Shown one piece after another: positions 7,725-16,017 of a stretch of DNA of 64,000 nucleotides. Source of the stretch: an uncultured Bacilli bacterium (lineage in GTDB: Bacteria > Bacillota_I > Bacilli_A > RF39 > UBA660); assembly GCA_944350345.1 (NCBI GenBank), contig CALVOP010000001.1:62001-126000 (forward strand), read 5' to 3'. The notes under the pieces are model-generated. The model had not been told where the DNA came from and did not search any database. It saw only the letters and a program-made list of their open reading frames with translations. A program made the translations under genes and the position numbers. Within the stretch, counting starts at the first letter, position 1. Each line of letters begins with the position of its first letter.

Positions 7725-9836
7725 ATGAACTACACAAAAGACATTATCAAAATACTAAAAAACAGTGAAATAGAAGCAAAAAAATTTAAAAATGAATTTG
7801 TCTCAAGTGAGCACATTTTATTATCACTACTAAAAATTGAAACAAAAGCAAAACATCTATTTAATAAACACAATATAACATACAATGAAGCAGAAAAATT
7901 AATAAAAAAAAGTAATGCGAACACAAGTAACAATTACTACACACTTACGACAAAAAAAATAATTGACAATGCCTTTGTAACGAACAAAGATAATTCAAGT
8001 GAAATAACACCAATCAACCTAACACTATCAATACTAGATGAAAAAAACTCAAAAGCCTATACTATTTTACAAACATTATCAAAAGACATAAATTTATTAT
8101 ATAAAGACTTTGTAAAAGAACTAACGAAAAGCGAAAACAACATATTAACTGAATTAGGAACAAACTTAAATGAACTAGTTATAAACAACGAAATAGACAA
8201 AGTAATAGGTAGAGATTCAGAAATAGAGCGCATTATTGAAATACTTGCAAGAAAAAACAAAAACAATCCAATACTAATTGGAGAAGCTGGAGTTGGTAAG
8301 ACAGCAATAGTTGAAGAATTAGCTAGAAGAATTGTAACCAAAAACATACCGCCAATTCTAAAAAATAAAATTATTATTTCCATTAACCTTGCAAGCATAA
8401 TATCCGGCACAAAATATAGAGGCGAATTTGAAGAAAAAATGAATAAAATTGTTAAAGAACTAGAAAACAATAACAACATAATTTTATTCATTGACGAAAT
8501 ACACACAATAGTAGGAGCCGGCGGAGCCGAAGGTGCGATTGATGCTTCTAATATATTAAAACCAATGTTAGCAAGAGGAAAAGCAAAATGCATAGGCGCA
8601 ACTACAATAAACGAATACAAAAAAACTATAGAAAAAGACAAAGCACTAGATAGAAGATTCCAAAAAATAATTATAGAAGAACCAAGCGAAAAAGAAATTA
8701 TAAATATTTTATCAAAAATTAAAAGCGATTATGAAAAATTCCACAACGTAAGAATTCCTAATGAAATACTAAAACAAATACCAATTCTATCTAAAAAATA
8801 CATATTTGGTAGAAGCGAGCCCGACAAAAGCATAGACATATTAGACGAAGTATGTGCTAAAACAAGTATATTTGCAAATACTAATGAAATAGAAAAAATT
8901 AATAGACAAATTAAAACACTAAATAAAAGAAAAAACAATTACATAAAAGAAGAAAACTATAATTTTGCCATAAAACTAAGTGAAGACATAAATGCACTAA
9001 ACGAAAAACTAGAAAAAATAAATAACAAAAATATAAAAACAGTAACAGTAGATATATTAAAAATGGTAATTGAGAAAAAAAGCAACATAAAAATTTATGA
9101 TGTTAATAACCAATCATACTTTAATGAAATAAAAAACAAACTAAATAAAAAAATAATAGCTCAGGAAAAGCAAATAAACAAACTAATTGAATTATACATA
9201 GACAATTTAAACAAAACATCAACTGTTCCAAATTCAATATTAATAGAAGGTCCGACTGGAACAGGAAAAACAGAACTGATAAAATTACTAGCTAAATACA
9301 CAAATAACAACCTAATAAAAATTAACATGGATGAATATAAAAGTGAAATAAGTATAAATAGAATAATTGGAAGTCCCCAAGGATACGTAGGTTATAATGA
9401 TACTAATACCACATTTGAAGAATTAAAAATTAAACCCAATTCGATAATCCTAATTGAAAACATAAATGAAGCACATTATACAATAAAAAATTTATTTAAA
9501 AACATATTAGAAGATGGAATCTTAAAAAACTCTAAAAATGAAATAATAAACCTAGCAAACAATTTAATAATATTTACTAATACAAAAAATAATACAAAAA
9601 ATTCAATAGGATTTATTAACAATCAGTTAAAAGAAGACAAAAATATATTAAAAATTGAAAACAAAATAATTATGAACAACCTTAAGGAAAAAGATATTAT
9701 TAAAATTATAAAATCAAAATCAAAACTAAAAGATATTGAAATAAAAGAAATTATAAAAAAATCTAACTACATAAAAGAAGGAGCAAACAATTTAGATAAA
9801 TTAATAAAAAAATTACAAGTTGCACAAATTTCTTAA
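7725..9836 (+). CDS. clpC: ClpC-like AAA+ ATPase with degenerate second ATPase domain
   Basis: 703 residues, about 100 shorter than usual ClpC. Order: Clp-N repeat domain (about 1-140), AAA1 with GEAGVGKT and LFIDEIH (intact), a short UVR-like coiled middle segment (about 395-440), then AAA2 with GPTGTGKT. The AAA2 Walker B normally reads LLDEIEKAH; here it is LIENINEAH, so the metal-binding Asp is Glu and the catalytic Glu is Asn. The TSN sensor and the F.PEFLNRID arginine-finger region are not recognisable. An SIGF tripeptide loop where ClpP-binding IGF/VGF loops lie is kept. Inferred role: unfoldase for ClpP or a regulatory relic. It stands alone; no ctsR or mcsAB is adjacent. GGGAGG precedes the start. 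Confidence 0.8.
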   Translation: MNYTKDIIKILKNSEIEAKKFKNEFVSSEHILLSLLKIETKAKHLFNKHNITYNEAEKLIKKSNANTSNNYYTLTTKKIIDNAFVTNKDNSSEITPINLTLSILDEKNSKAYTILQTLSKDINLLYKDFVKELTKSENNILTELGTNLNELVINNEIDKVIGRDSEIERIIEILARKNKNNPILIGEAGVGKTAIVEELARRIVTKNIPPILKNKIIISINLASIISGTKYRGEFEEKMNKIVKELENNNNIILFIDEIHTIVGAGGAEGAIDASNILKPMLARGKAKCIGATTINEYKKTIEKDKALDRRFQKIIIEEPSEKEIINILSKIKSDYEKFHNVRIPNEILKQIPILSKKYIFGRSEPDKSIDILDEVCAKTSIFANTNEIEKINRQIKTLNKRKNNYIKEENYNFAIKLSEDINALNEKLEKINNKNIKTVTVDILKMVIEKKSNIKIYDVNNQSYFNEIKNKLNKKIIAQEKQINKLIELYIDNLNKTSTVPNSILIEGPTGTGKTELIKLLAKYTNNNLIKINMDEYKSEISINRIIGSPQGYVGYNDTNTTFEELKIKPNSIILIENINEAHYTIKNLFKNILEDGILKNSKNEIINLANNLIIFTNTKNNTKNSIGFINNQLKEDKNILKIENKIIMNNLKEKDIIKIIKSKSKLKDIEIKEIIKKSNYIKEGANNLDKLIKKLQVAQIS

Positions 9837-9884
9837 TTTATTCACAATTCTATGATATAATTTTCTATATAAGAAGGTGAAAAA

Positions 9885-10553
9885 ATGGATCCATATTTAT
9901 TAATTTTTATAGGAATATTAATTATACCTATAACAGCACAAATAATAATTAACGTTAATTACAAAAAATATTCTTCAATAAAAAACGCAAATAGTCTTAC
10001 GGGATTTGATGCAGCTAGAAAAATATTAGATTCAAACGGATTGCAAGACATTCATATCGTTGAAACAAAAGGTTTTTTAACCGATCATTACGATCCACAA
10101 AGAAAAGTTATAAGATTATCTTCAGCAGTATTTCACACAGATACAATATCTGCAGTTTCAGTTGCAGCACATGAGTGTGGTCACGCAATTCAAGACAAAG
10201 ACGGATACGTATTTATGAGAATCAGAAGTTTTATTTTTCCAATAATAAATTTTGCTAATAAAATAGCATACATAGTGTTATTAATAGGTTTTTTAACATA
10301 CATTACTGATTTAATATGGCTAGGAATAATACTTGTATCCTTTGGCGTCATATTTCAATTAGTGACTTTACCAGTTGAATTCAACGCTTCCAAAAGAGCA
10401 AAACAAGAGTTATCGAAATTAAATATACTAATTGGAGAAGAAAACGAAGGCGCACAAAAAATGTTATTATCTGCAGCCTTAACATATGTTGCCGGATTAA
10501 TTTCAAGTATATTAGAACTATTAAGATTAATTTTAATAGCTAGAGACAATTAA
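9885..10553 (+). CDS. yugP: Membrane zinc metallopeptidase, YugP/Zn_peptidase_2 family
   Basis: 222 residues: an N-terminal membrane helix, then a soluble part with the AAHECGHAIQ zinc site (HExxH, about residues 95-104), and two to three more membrane segments. Length and layout match the YugP family of uncharacterised membrane zinc peptidases. GAAGGTG precedes the ATG, and a TATAAT at 9856-9861 could be its -10 box, although no good -35 is seen. It ends at a hairpin shared with the opposing rpsR operon. Substrate unknown. Confidence 0.88.
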   Translation: MDPYLLIFIGILIIPITAQIIINVNYKKYSSIKNANSLTGFDAARKILDSNGLQDIHIVETKGFLTDHYDPQRKVIRLSSAVFHTDTISAVSVAAHECGHAIQDKDGYVFMRIRSFIFPIINFANKIAYIVLLIGFLTYITDLIWLGIILVSFGVIFQLVTLPVEFNASKRAKQELSKLNILIGEENEGAQKMLLSAALTYVAGLISSILELLRLILIARDN

Positions 10554-10583
10554 AAAAAGATTTGACAAACAAATCTTTTTATT
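10553..10583. terminator. Bidirectional terminator between yugP and rpsR
   Basis: AAAAAGATTTG/CAAATCTTTTT with a five-base loop gives U-runs in both directions. It serves the convergent yugP and rpsF-ssb-rpsR units and overlaps the end of rpsR. Confidence 0.85.
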
Positions 10584-10794
10584 TTGTAAAAGGAATTAAA
10601 GCAATTTGTCTTGCTCTTTTTATTTGCTTAGCAATATATCTTTGATGCATTGCGCATGCTCCAGTCATTCTTCTAGGTAATATTTTACCTTGTTCATTTA
10701 TATATTTACTAATGATTTGAACATCTTTATAATCAACATCTTTGCCAGCACACATTTGACAAATTTTCTTCTTCCTTGGATAAAATTCTCCCAT
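10579..10794 (-). CDS. rpsR: 30S ribosomal protein bS18
   Basis: 71 residues, slightly short for S18. It has a CQMC pair and a CAMH pair, the zinc-binding C+ form, and the core [18 protein letters not shown] followed by [20 protein letters not shown]18 pairs with S6 on the platform of the small subunit. It is the third gene of rpsF-ssb-rpsR, 12 bases after ssb. Confidence 0.97.
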   Translation of the reverse strand: MGEFYPRKKKICQMCAGKDVDYKDVQIISKYINEQGKILPRRMTGACAMHQRYIAKQIKRARQIALIPFTK

Positions 10795-10806
10795 AATTTC
10801 TCCTTT

Positions 10807-11280
10807 CTAAAAAGGTAAATCATCATCACTTAATGCAACTTCACTTCCAAAATCCTTAAAAGGATCTTCAGTTGATACATCAATACCATCTTCAAAAGAC
10901 GGAGTATCAATAGGAGTTGCACTTGGAATATCAACAAAACTACTGCTTTGACTCTCTTGATGATCTTTCTTAGAACCCAAGAATTCAACACTATCTGCCA
11001 CTACCTCAGATACATATCTCTTACTACCATCCTGAGCATCATAAGATCTAGTTTGAAGTCTTCCCTCTATTCCTACTAAGCTACCTTTGAAACAATATTT
11101 ACCTATATTTTCAACTGATCTATAACAAACTATATTAATAAAATCAGCTTCAATTATTCCCTCTTTATTTTTAAAGGGCCTATTAACAGCAATTGAAAAA
11201 TTAGCAACAGAAGACCCAGAACTCATAGTCCTTATTTCAGGATCACGAGTCAATCTCCCTACTAACATAATTCTATTCAT
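10807..11280 (-). CDS. ssb: Single-stranded DNA-binding protein
   Basis: 157 residues: an N-terminal OB fold (MNRIMLVGRLTRDPEIR, residues 1-105) and a flexible acidic C-terminal tail ending DDDLPF, the conserved partner-docking tip. It coats single-stranded DNA at forks and recruits repair proteins. Its first base overlaps the last base of rpsF, so it is co-translated in the S6-SSB-S18 operon common in Bacillota. Confidence 0.98.
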   Translation of the reverse strand: MNRIMLVGRLTRDPEIRTMSSGSSVANFSIAVNRPFKNKEGIIEADFINIVCYRSVENIGKYCFKGSLVGIEGRLQTRSYDAQDGSKRYVSEVVADSVEFLGSKKDHQESQSSSFVDIPSATPIDTPSFEDGIDVSTEDPFKDFGSEVALSDDDLPF

Positions 11281-11567
11281 TATTCTTCCTCCTTAACGAT
11301 CAAATGTCTTAATATTTTTTCATCGATTAAAGCTTTACGATCAAACTCTTTAATAGCTTTAGGAGTTGCTTCAACATTTAATAAATAATAATATCCTCTT
11401 ATAGAATCCTTTATAGGATATGCTAATTTCTTTTGCCCCATTTCTTTAGAGTTAACAATTTTAGCATCCATATCAATTAAAACATTTTCAAATGATTTAA
11501 CAGTATCCTTAATAACTGATTCCTCAAGATCTGCTTTAATAATAAATACTATTTCATATTTACTCAT
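11280..11567 (-). CDS. rpsF: 30S ribosomal protein bS6
   Basis: 95 residues, typical S6: MSKYEIVFIIKADLEE at the start, GQKKLAYPI in the middle and YYLLNVEATP near residue 60. First gene of rpsF-ssb-rpsR. Its AGGAGG ribosome site is part of a leader hairpin (next entry), which suggests translational control by S6 or the S6:S18 complex, as known in other bacteria. Confidence 0.98.
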   Translation of the reverse strand: MSKYEIVFIIKADLEESVIKDTVKSFENVLIDMDAKIVNSKEMGQKKLAYPIKDSIRGYYYLLNVEATPKAIKEFDRKALIDEKILRHLIVKEEE

Positions 11568-11625
11568 ATTTTCACCTCCTTATGGTCTATGGCTTCCGTA
11601 GAAGCAAGGAGCATCTTGCTCTTCT
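11568..11625 (-). promoter_or_regulatory. Structured leader of rpsF-ssb-rpsR, probable S6:S18-type autoregulation
   Basis: In the transcript a GCTTC-TACG-GAAGC hairpin (UNCG-type loop, forward 11592-11605) is flanked by CTCCTT and AAGGAG, so the long stem would hide the rpsF ribosome site. A rival hairpin GAGCA-AGA-TGCTC uses the same TGCTCC bases. The two folds exclude each other, which would make an on/off switch. Feedback by S6:S18 on this mRNA is established in other bacteria; a match to the known binding motif was not verified here. Confidence 0.6.
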
Positions 11626-11630
11626 TGCAT

Positions 11631-11659
11631 ATTATAACAAACTTAACTATAAAAGTCTA
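11631..11659 (-). promoter_or_regulatory. Sigma-A-type promoter for rpsF-ssb-rpsR
   Basis: Minus-strand TAGACT (-35) and perfect TATAAT (-10) with a 17-base spacer, about 60 bases before the rpsF start. Confidence 0.75.
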
Positions 11660-11712
11660 TTATAAATTCAGCAAAAAATACTATAATCAAAATCAAATTA
11701 CAAATTAGACAT

Positions 11713-12321
11713 TTACTTTTTTAATCTCAAACAATCATAATAAACAGCATTTGAAACTAAAAAATAAGGTAACACAAAAACGATAGCCGTACCAAAAGTA
11801 AATATAACAATAAGCCACCAACCAATAAAACTAACTAAAAACTTAAAATAATCAAATTTATAACCATAAATTAATTCTCGACTAGCTCGTAAAGAATCAA
11901 TAACAGAAAACTCACCATCCGCAATAATAAAATTAACAAAACAGTAAACCAAAACAACAATTATTCCAGGGATAATAAACAAAGTAAACCCAATTGAAAA
12001 AAACAATTGTACAACCAAAGAAACTAAAAATATATTTATAAAATTTGGATAAAACTTAAACAAATCTTTTAAATACATTTTATCTTTTCTAACTATTCTC
12101 AAAATACAATAATTAAATCCAATACTAAATGGAGAAATTATCAATTGAACAACAATAAAATAAAGTAAAATTTCATATAAATCAGAATTAAAATTTAAAA
12201 AAGTAAATACATATTCAATAATTCCTAGCATACAAAACATAAGAAAAATAGAAAACCATATTACCCAAAAATTATCTTCCAACAAATTTAAAGCCTTATT
12301 TTTAATTTCTTTTCTATTCAT
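11713..12321 (-). CDS. DUF975-like integral membrane protein
   Basis: 202 residues with an N-terminal MNRKEIKNKALNLLEDNFW segment followed by four to six hydrophobic helices. The NRKEIK.KA.NLL start and the later SLRASRELIYGYKFDYFKF segment resemble the DUF975/YciC-type membrane family, whose function is unknown. It is on the same strand as ychF and starts eight bases after the ychF stop, so it is probably the last gene of the ychF transcript. The ribosome site is weak (AGGGAA). No enzymatic motif seen. Confidence 0.65.
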   Translation of the reverse strand: MNRKEIKNKALNLLEDNFWVIWFSIFLMFCMLGIIEYVFTFLNFNSDLYEILLYFIVVQLIISPFSIGFNYCILRIVRKDKMYLKDLFKFYPNFINIFLVSLVVQLFFSIGFTLFIIPGIIVVLVYCFVNFIIADGEFSVIDSLRASRELIYGYKFDYFKFLVSFIGWWLIVIFTFGTAIVFVLPYFLVSNAVYYDCLRLKK

Positions 12322-12329
12322 AAGATTCC

Positions 12330-13424
12330 CTAAACATTAAATCTAAAATAACAAATATCACCATCTTGCATTTCATATTCTTTACCTTCAAGACGGGCTT
12401 TACCCGCCTCTTTTACTTTCTTTTCATCTCCATAAGCAATTAAATCATCATAGCTTATAACTTCAGCTCTTATAAAACCACGCTCAAAATCCGAATGAAT
12501 AATGCCAGCACATTCAGGTGCTTTCATACCTGCCTTAAAAGTCCAAGCTCTAACTTCGTCACTTCCTGCAGTAAAAAATGTTCTTAAACCTAAAATTTCA
12601 TATGTAGACTTAATTAACTGATTTAACCCACTTTCCTCAATACCAAGTTCCTTTAAAAAAACTTGCTTTTCCAAATCATCAAACTCAACTAATTCGCTTT
12701 CAATTTTTGCACACATCAAAATTACTTTAGACCCTTTAACGTAATTTTGCAAAGAATCAATGTATTTATTAGTTTTCATAACTAAATCCATTTCTGTCAC
12801 ATTAGCCAAATAAATAATTGGTTTTAAAGTAATAAAATTAAATGGTTTAATAACTTTTAACTCTTCCTCAGTAAAAGAAACTTCCCTTAGCGGCCTATTT
12901 TCTACCAAATATGATTTACATTTATTCATAACATCTACTTCAAACAAAGCAGCTTTATCATTAGACGTTTTAGCCTTTTTTTCTATTTTTAACAATCTAT
13001 TTTCAACAAGTTCTAAATCACTAATAGCAAGTTCAGTATTAATAATATCAACATCTCTAACTGGATCAACAGTGCCATCGACATGAATAATATCTTTATC
13101 CTCAAAGCATCTAACTACATGTATAACTGCATCAACTTCCCTTATATGAGACAAAAACTTATTGCCTAAACCTTCCCCTTGACTTGCCCCCTTGACTAAA
13201 CCAGCAATATCAATAAATTCATATTGAGTTGGAATTGTCCTTTCAGGAACATACATACGTTCTAACACAGCCAAGCGCTCATCAGGAACTGTTACTATAC
13301 CCAAATTAGGATCAATTGTTGCAAACGGATAATTAGCTGCCAAAATATTTTGCTTAGTAATAGCATTAAATAAAGTACTTTTGCCAACATTAGGCATTCC
13401 TATAATCCCAGCTTTAAGCGACAT
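12330..13424 (-). CDS. ychF: Obg-family ATPase YchF (OLA1)
   Basis: The start at 13424 (MSLKAGIIGMPNVGKS) is preferred because AGGAG lies six bases before it; a longer frame reaches 13448. 364 residues, the usual length. It has a P-loop GMPNVGKST, DIAGLVKGAS (G3-like) and NVTEMD in place of NKxD, which is the ATP-preferring signature of this family, and a C-terminal TGS-like domain ending GDICYFRFNV. It binds ribosomes. It overlaps the end of the abgT-like gene by 11 bases. The parB-yyzM-...-ychF order matches Bacillus, with an abgT-like gene in between. Confidence 0.97.
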   Translation of the reverse strand: MSLKAGIIGMPNVGKSTLFNAITKQNILAANYPFATIDPNLGIVTVPDERLAVLERMYVPERTIPTQYEFIDIAGLVKGASQGEGLGNKFLSHIREVDAVIHVVRCFEDKDIIHVDGTVDPVRDVDIINTELAISDLELVENRLLKIEKKAKTSNDKAALFEVDVMNKCKSYLVENRPLREVSFTEEELKVIKPFNFITLKPIIYLANVTEMDLVMKTNKYIDSLQNYVKGSKVILMCAKIESELVEFDDLEKQVFLKELGIEESGLNQLIKSTYEILGLRTFFTAGSDEVRAWTFKAGMKAPECAGIIHSDFERGFIRAEVISYDDLIAYGDEKKVKEAGKARLEGKEYEMQDGDICYFRFNV

Positions 13425-14952
13425 AATTAACTCCTGGCATAGAACCAATGCCTAATGGTAAACCTGTAATATAAAAGCAAGCTATTAAAATAAACCAAAT
13501 TACCAATACAGCAAAACTATATGGAATAGTATATTTAATACTTCCAAATATAGAAATTGTTCCATTTTTATTATATTTTTCCATAAATGCTAAATAAATT
13601 ACAAAATATGCCATTACAGGAGTAATACCATTGGCGACGCTTACACCTGCAGTATATATTATTTGTGCAAATTCAGGACTTAGACTAGCATTCATAAATA
13701 CAGGAACAGTAATTCCAGACAATATTGCCCATTTAGCAGCAATACCCGTATGAAAAATATGACTAACAATTGAAATAACTAGTAATAAAATAATCAAACC
13801 AAAACCAGTCAAACTAACTTCACCTATAACATTAGATAATAAAGCAGTTAAAACCAACCCAATATTTGATTTTTTTAATGTACTTATAAATAAAGACGCC
13901 ATAAAAATTAACACTAATATACTTCCAATTCCATCTAAAGAATAAGATAAACAATCAGAAACATCTTTTCCTTTTATTGATTTAGAAACAAAACCATAAA
14001 TAAAGCCAACTATAATAAATAAGAAAGTAATAATAAATACAAAAGCTTGACTAAAAACAGCATTTGTTCCAAACAACATATCAATATAATATTTTCCACT
14101 ATGATCTAATAACGCTCCAGAAAAAGGTAAACCAGGAATTATCATATATATAATAGATAATATATATAAGAAACCAACTCCTAAAGAAACAATTAAACCT
14201 CTTAATTGTCTATTAGTAATTTTAACATCTTCTAAAGTTTCTATATCATCAAATTCATATTTACCCAATTTAGGCATAATATTTTTTTCAGTAATTCTAG
14301 TAAAAACTATGCTAGTTATTACAATAGCAATTAACATAATAAATAACTGAAAGAAAAGATTAATATCATACTTTGGATCCAAAATATGACTAGCATTTAA
14401 TGTCATAGTTAATAAACTACTATCTATTGCGCTCAAAAAGACATTCATGCCATATCCAAAAGATACACCAGCAAATGCTGCAATAATACCACCTAAAGGA
14501 TTTCTATGACCATATTTAAAAAGCAAAGCTCCTAAAGGCAAAAATACAACATAGCCTACATCTCCAACTAAGGTACTCAAAATACTCAATAATATTAAAA
14601 TGAATGTTAACGTATTCTTTTTAAAACTTTGAGTTATAAGTGTAAAAAAAGTTTTCATAAATCCACTTTTTTCCAAAACACCAATACCCATAAGAATAAT
14701 AATCAACATAGATAATGGAGCAAAACTTACAAAATCAGTAATAGCAGTAGTAGCTATTTCTTTAATTCCAGAACCACTTAATAAGTTTTCCACCTGAATA
14801 ACATTGTTATTTGACAATTCATTAGTGACTGTATTTACAGTACTATAATCAGCTTGTACATTAAAAAATGCCAATATACCACTTAATAAAATAGTAATTG
14901 CTATCAAAATGATAAACATCAAAATAGGATTAAATTGCACTTTTGACTTCAT
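13414..14952 (-). CDS. AbgT-family (p-aminobenzoyl-glutamate type) membrane transporter
   Basis: 512 residues with about 12 membrane segments and the large extracytoplasmic N-terminal loop (residues 33-75) of the AbgT family. Blocks such as LMIIILMGIGVLEKSGF, ILSTLVGDVGYVVFLPLGALLF and VSIVSHIFHTGIAAKWAIL match that family. Known members take up p-aminobenzoyl-glutamate or export antimetabolites such as sulfonamides; the substrate here is not known. The ATG directly follows the yyzM stop, and its 3' end overlaps ychF. This places a transporter inside the conserved parB-yyzM-ychF group, probably a later insertion. Confidence 0.85.
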   Translation of the reverse strand: MKSKVQFNPILMFIILIAITILLSGILAFFNVQADYSTVNTVTNELSNNNVIQVENLLSGSGIKEIATTAITDFVSFAPLSMLIIILMGIGVLEKSGFMKTFFTLITQSFKKNTLTFILILLSILSTLVGDVGYVVFLPLGALLFKYGHRNPLGGIIAAFAGVSFGYGMNVFLSAIDSSLLTMTLNASHILDPKYDINLFFQLFIMLIAIVITSIVFTRITEKNIMPKLGKYEFDDIETLEDVKITNRQLRGLIVSLGVGFLYILSIIYMIIPGLPFSGALLDHSGKYYIDMLFGTNAVFSQAFVFIITFLFIIVGFIYGFVSKSIKGKDVSDCLSYSLDGIGSILVLIFMASLFISTLKKSNIGLVLTALLSNVIGEVSLTGFGLIILLLVISIVSHIFHTGIAAKWAILSGITVPVFMNASLSPEFAQIIYTAGVSVANGITPVMAYFVIYLAFMEKYNKNGTISIFGSIKYTIPYSFAVLVIWFILIACFYITGLPLGIGSMPGVNYVA

Positions 14953-15129
14953 CTACTCCACCACCTTTTTTAAACGTTTTTCAAATTTCAATCTATCTAA
15001 CATAACTACTCTTCCACAATTAACACATTTTAACTTAATATCAACGCCAGTTCTAACGATTTGCCAAAGATTAGTACCACAAGGGTGGGGCTTTTTCATT
15101 ACAACAGTGTCTCCTTCTTTATAGTTCAT
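14953..15129 (-). CDS. yyzM: DUF951 (YyzM-like) small protein
   Basis: 58 residues read directly from the minus strand. It starts MNYKEGDTVVMKKPHPCG and has the diagnostic MKKPHPCGTN block, then a CVNCG pair and RLKFEKRLKK. DUF951 proteins are uncharacterised small Cys-containing proteins found beside spo0J and ychF in Bacilli, exactly this context. The start codon touches the parB stop (TAAATG), and the stop touches the next ATG (TAGATG), so the three are translationally linked. Easily missed because it is under 60 residues. Confidence 0.9.
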   Translation of the reverse strand: MNYKEGDTVVMKKPHPCGTNLWQIVRTGVDIKLKCVNCGRVVMLDRLKFEKRLKKVVE

Positions 15130-16017
15130 TTAATCAATTTCCACCTTAACATTTAATATTTCCAAAATACGTTCCAAATCCTTTTCGCTATCGAACGGAA
15201 TAATAATATTTTTATTATTTACTTTTACAGTTGTACCTATTTTCTCACGAAGAACATCTTGAACATATTGATAATTAGGATTAATTGAAGTTTTAGACTT
15301 AACAATTGGTTTATTTCTTTTATAATCATCACTTACTAATAATTCTAAATCTCTAACAGATAAATCCTCATCAATTACCTTTTGCGCTAAAGTAAAGATT
15401 TCTTCAACATCACTTAATTTACTCAAAATTCTAGCATGTCCCATTGATAATTTATCATCTAAAATTAAATTTTGAATTTTGTTAGGTAATTTTAATAAAC
15501 CCAAAATATTTGTTAAATAACTTCTACTTTTACCTATTTTTTTACTTAATTCGTCATGAGTCAAATGCAATGTTTCTAACATTTTCTTATAAGCTTCTGC
15601 TTCTTCAATTATATTTAAATTTTCACGTTGAATATTTTCTAAAATAGCGATTTCCAACATTTCCTCATCAGTGAAATCTCTAATAATTGCAGGAATTTTT
15701 TCAAGGCCAGCTTTTTTTGCAGCCAAAGTTCTTCTTTCACCGGCAACAATTTCATAACCCTTAATACTTTTTTTAACAATAATTGGCTCAATTACGCCAT
15801 ATTCTTTAATAGAAGTAGCTAATTCTTCCAATTTTTCATCATCAAAAACTTTTCTTGGCTGATAAGGATTACTTCTCAATTCACTCAAATCAATAAGTTT
15901 TACATCTTCTCGACTACTACTTTCAATAATATTTCTTTCTAGTTCATCGATATTAAAAGCTTCATTGCTGAACAGTTGTTCTAGACCCTTCCCTAACGCT
16001 CTCCTCTTCTCTTGCAT
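15130..16017 (-). CDS. parB: Chromosome partitioning protein ParB/Spo0J
   Basis: About 295 residues. Near the N-terminus RRALGKGLEQLF matches the ParA-activating peptide. ParB/Srx-like CTPase motifs follow, with NPYQPRK and VAGERRTLAAKKAG (the GERR box), then ENIQRENLN and a helix-turn-helix with SKKIGKSRSYLTNILGLLKLP. ParB binds parS, clamps on DNA with CTP and loads SMC; likely sites are the five palindromes at 49.2-49.7 kb. I favour the ATG at 16017 over a TTG at 16026, which is only three bases from the AAGGAAG ribosome site. It overlaps parA by 56 bases. Confidence 0.95.
   Translation of the reverse strand: MQEKRRALGKGLEQLFSNEAFNIDELERNIIESSSREDVKLIDLSELRSNPYQPRKVFDDEKLEELATSIKEYGVIEPIIVKKSIKGYEIVAGERRTLAAKKAGLEKIPAIIRDFTDEEMLEIAILENIQRENLNIIEEAEAYKKMLETLHLTHDELSKKIGKSRSYLTNILGLLKLPNKIQNLILDDKLSMGHARILSKLSDVEEIFTLAQKVIDEDLSVRDLELLVSDDYKRNKPIVKSKTSINPNYQYVQDVLREKIGTTVKVNNKNIIIPFDSEKDLERILEILNVKVEID

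Noticed and set aside
8057-8641. Long minus-strand open frame (194 codons) inside the ClpC-like gene
   Set aside because: It is the antisense shadow of the AAA1 domain, has no ribosome site and encodes a low-complexity hydrophobic product.
14909-15124. Plus-strand 71-codon frame opposite yyzM
   Set aside because: The opposite strand encodes a clear DUF951 protein that touches both neighbours; the plus frame has no signal or family features.
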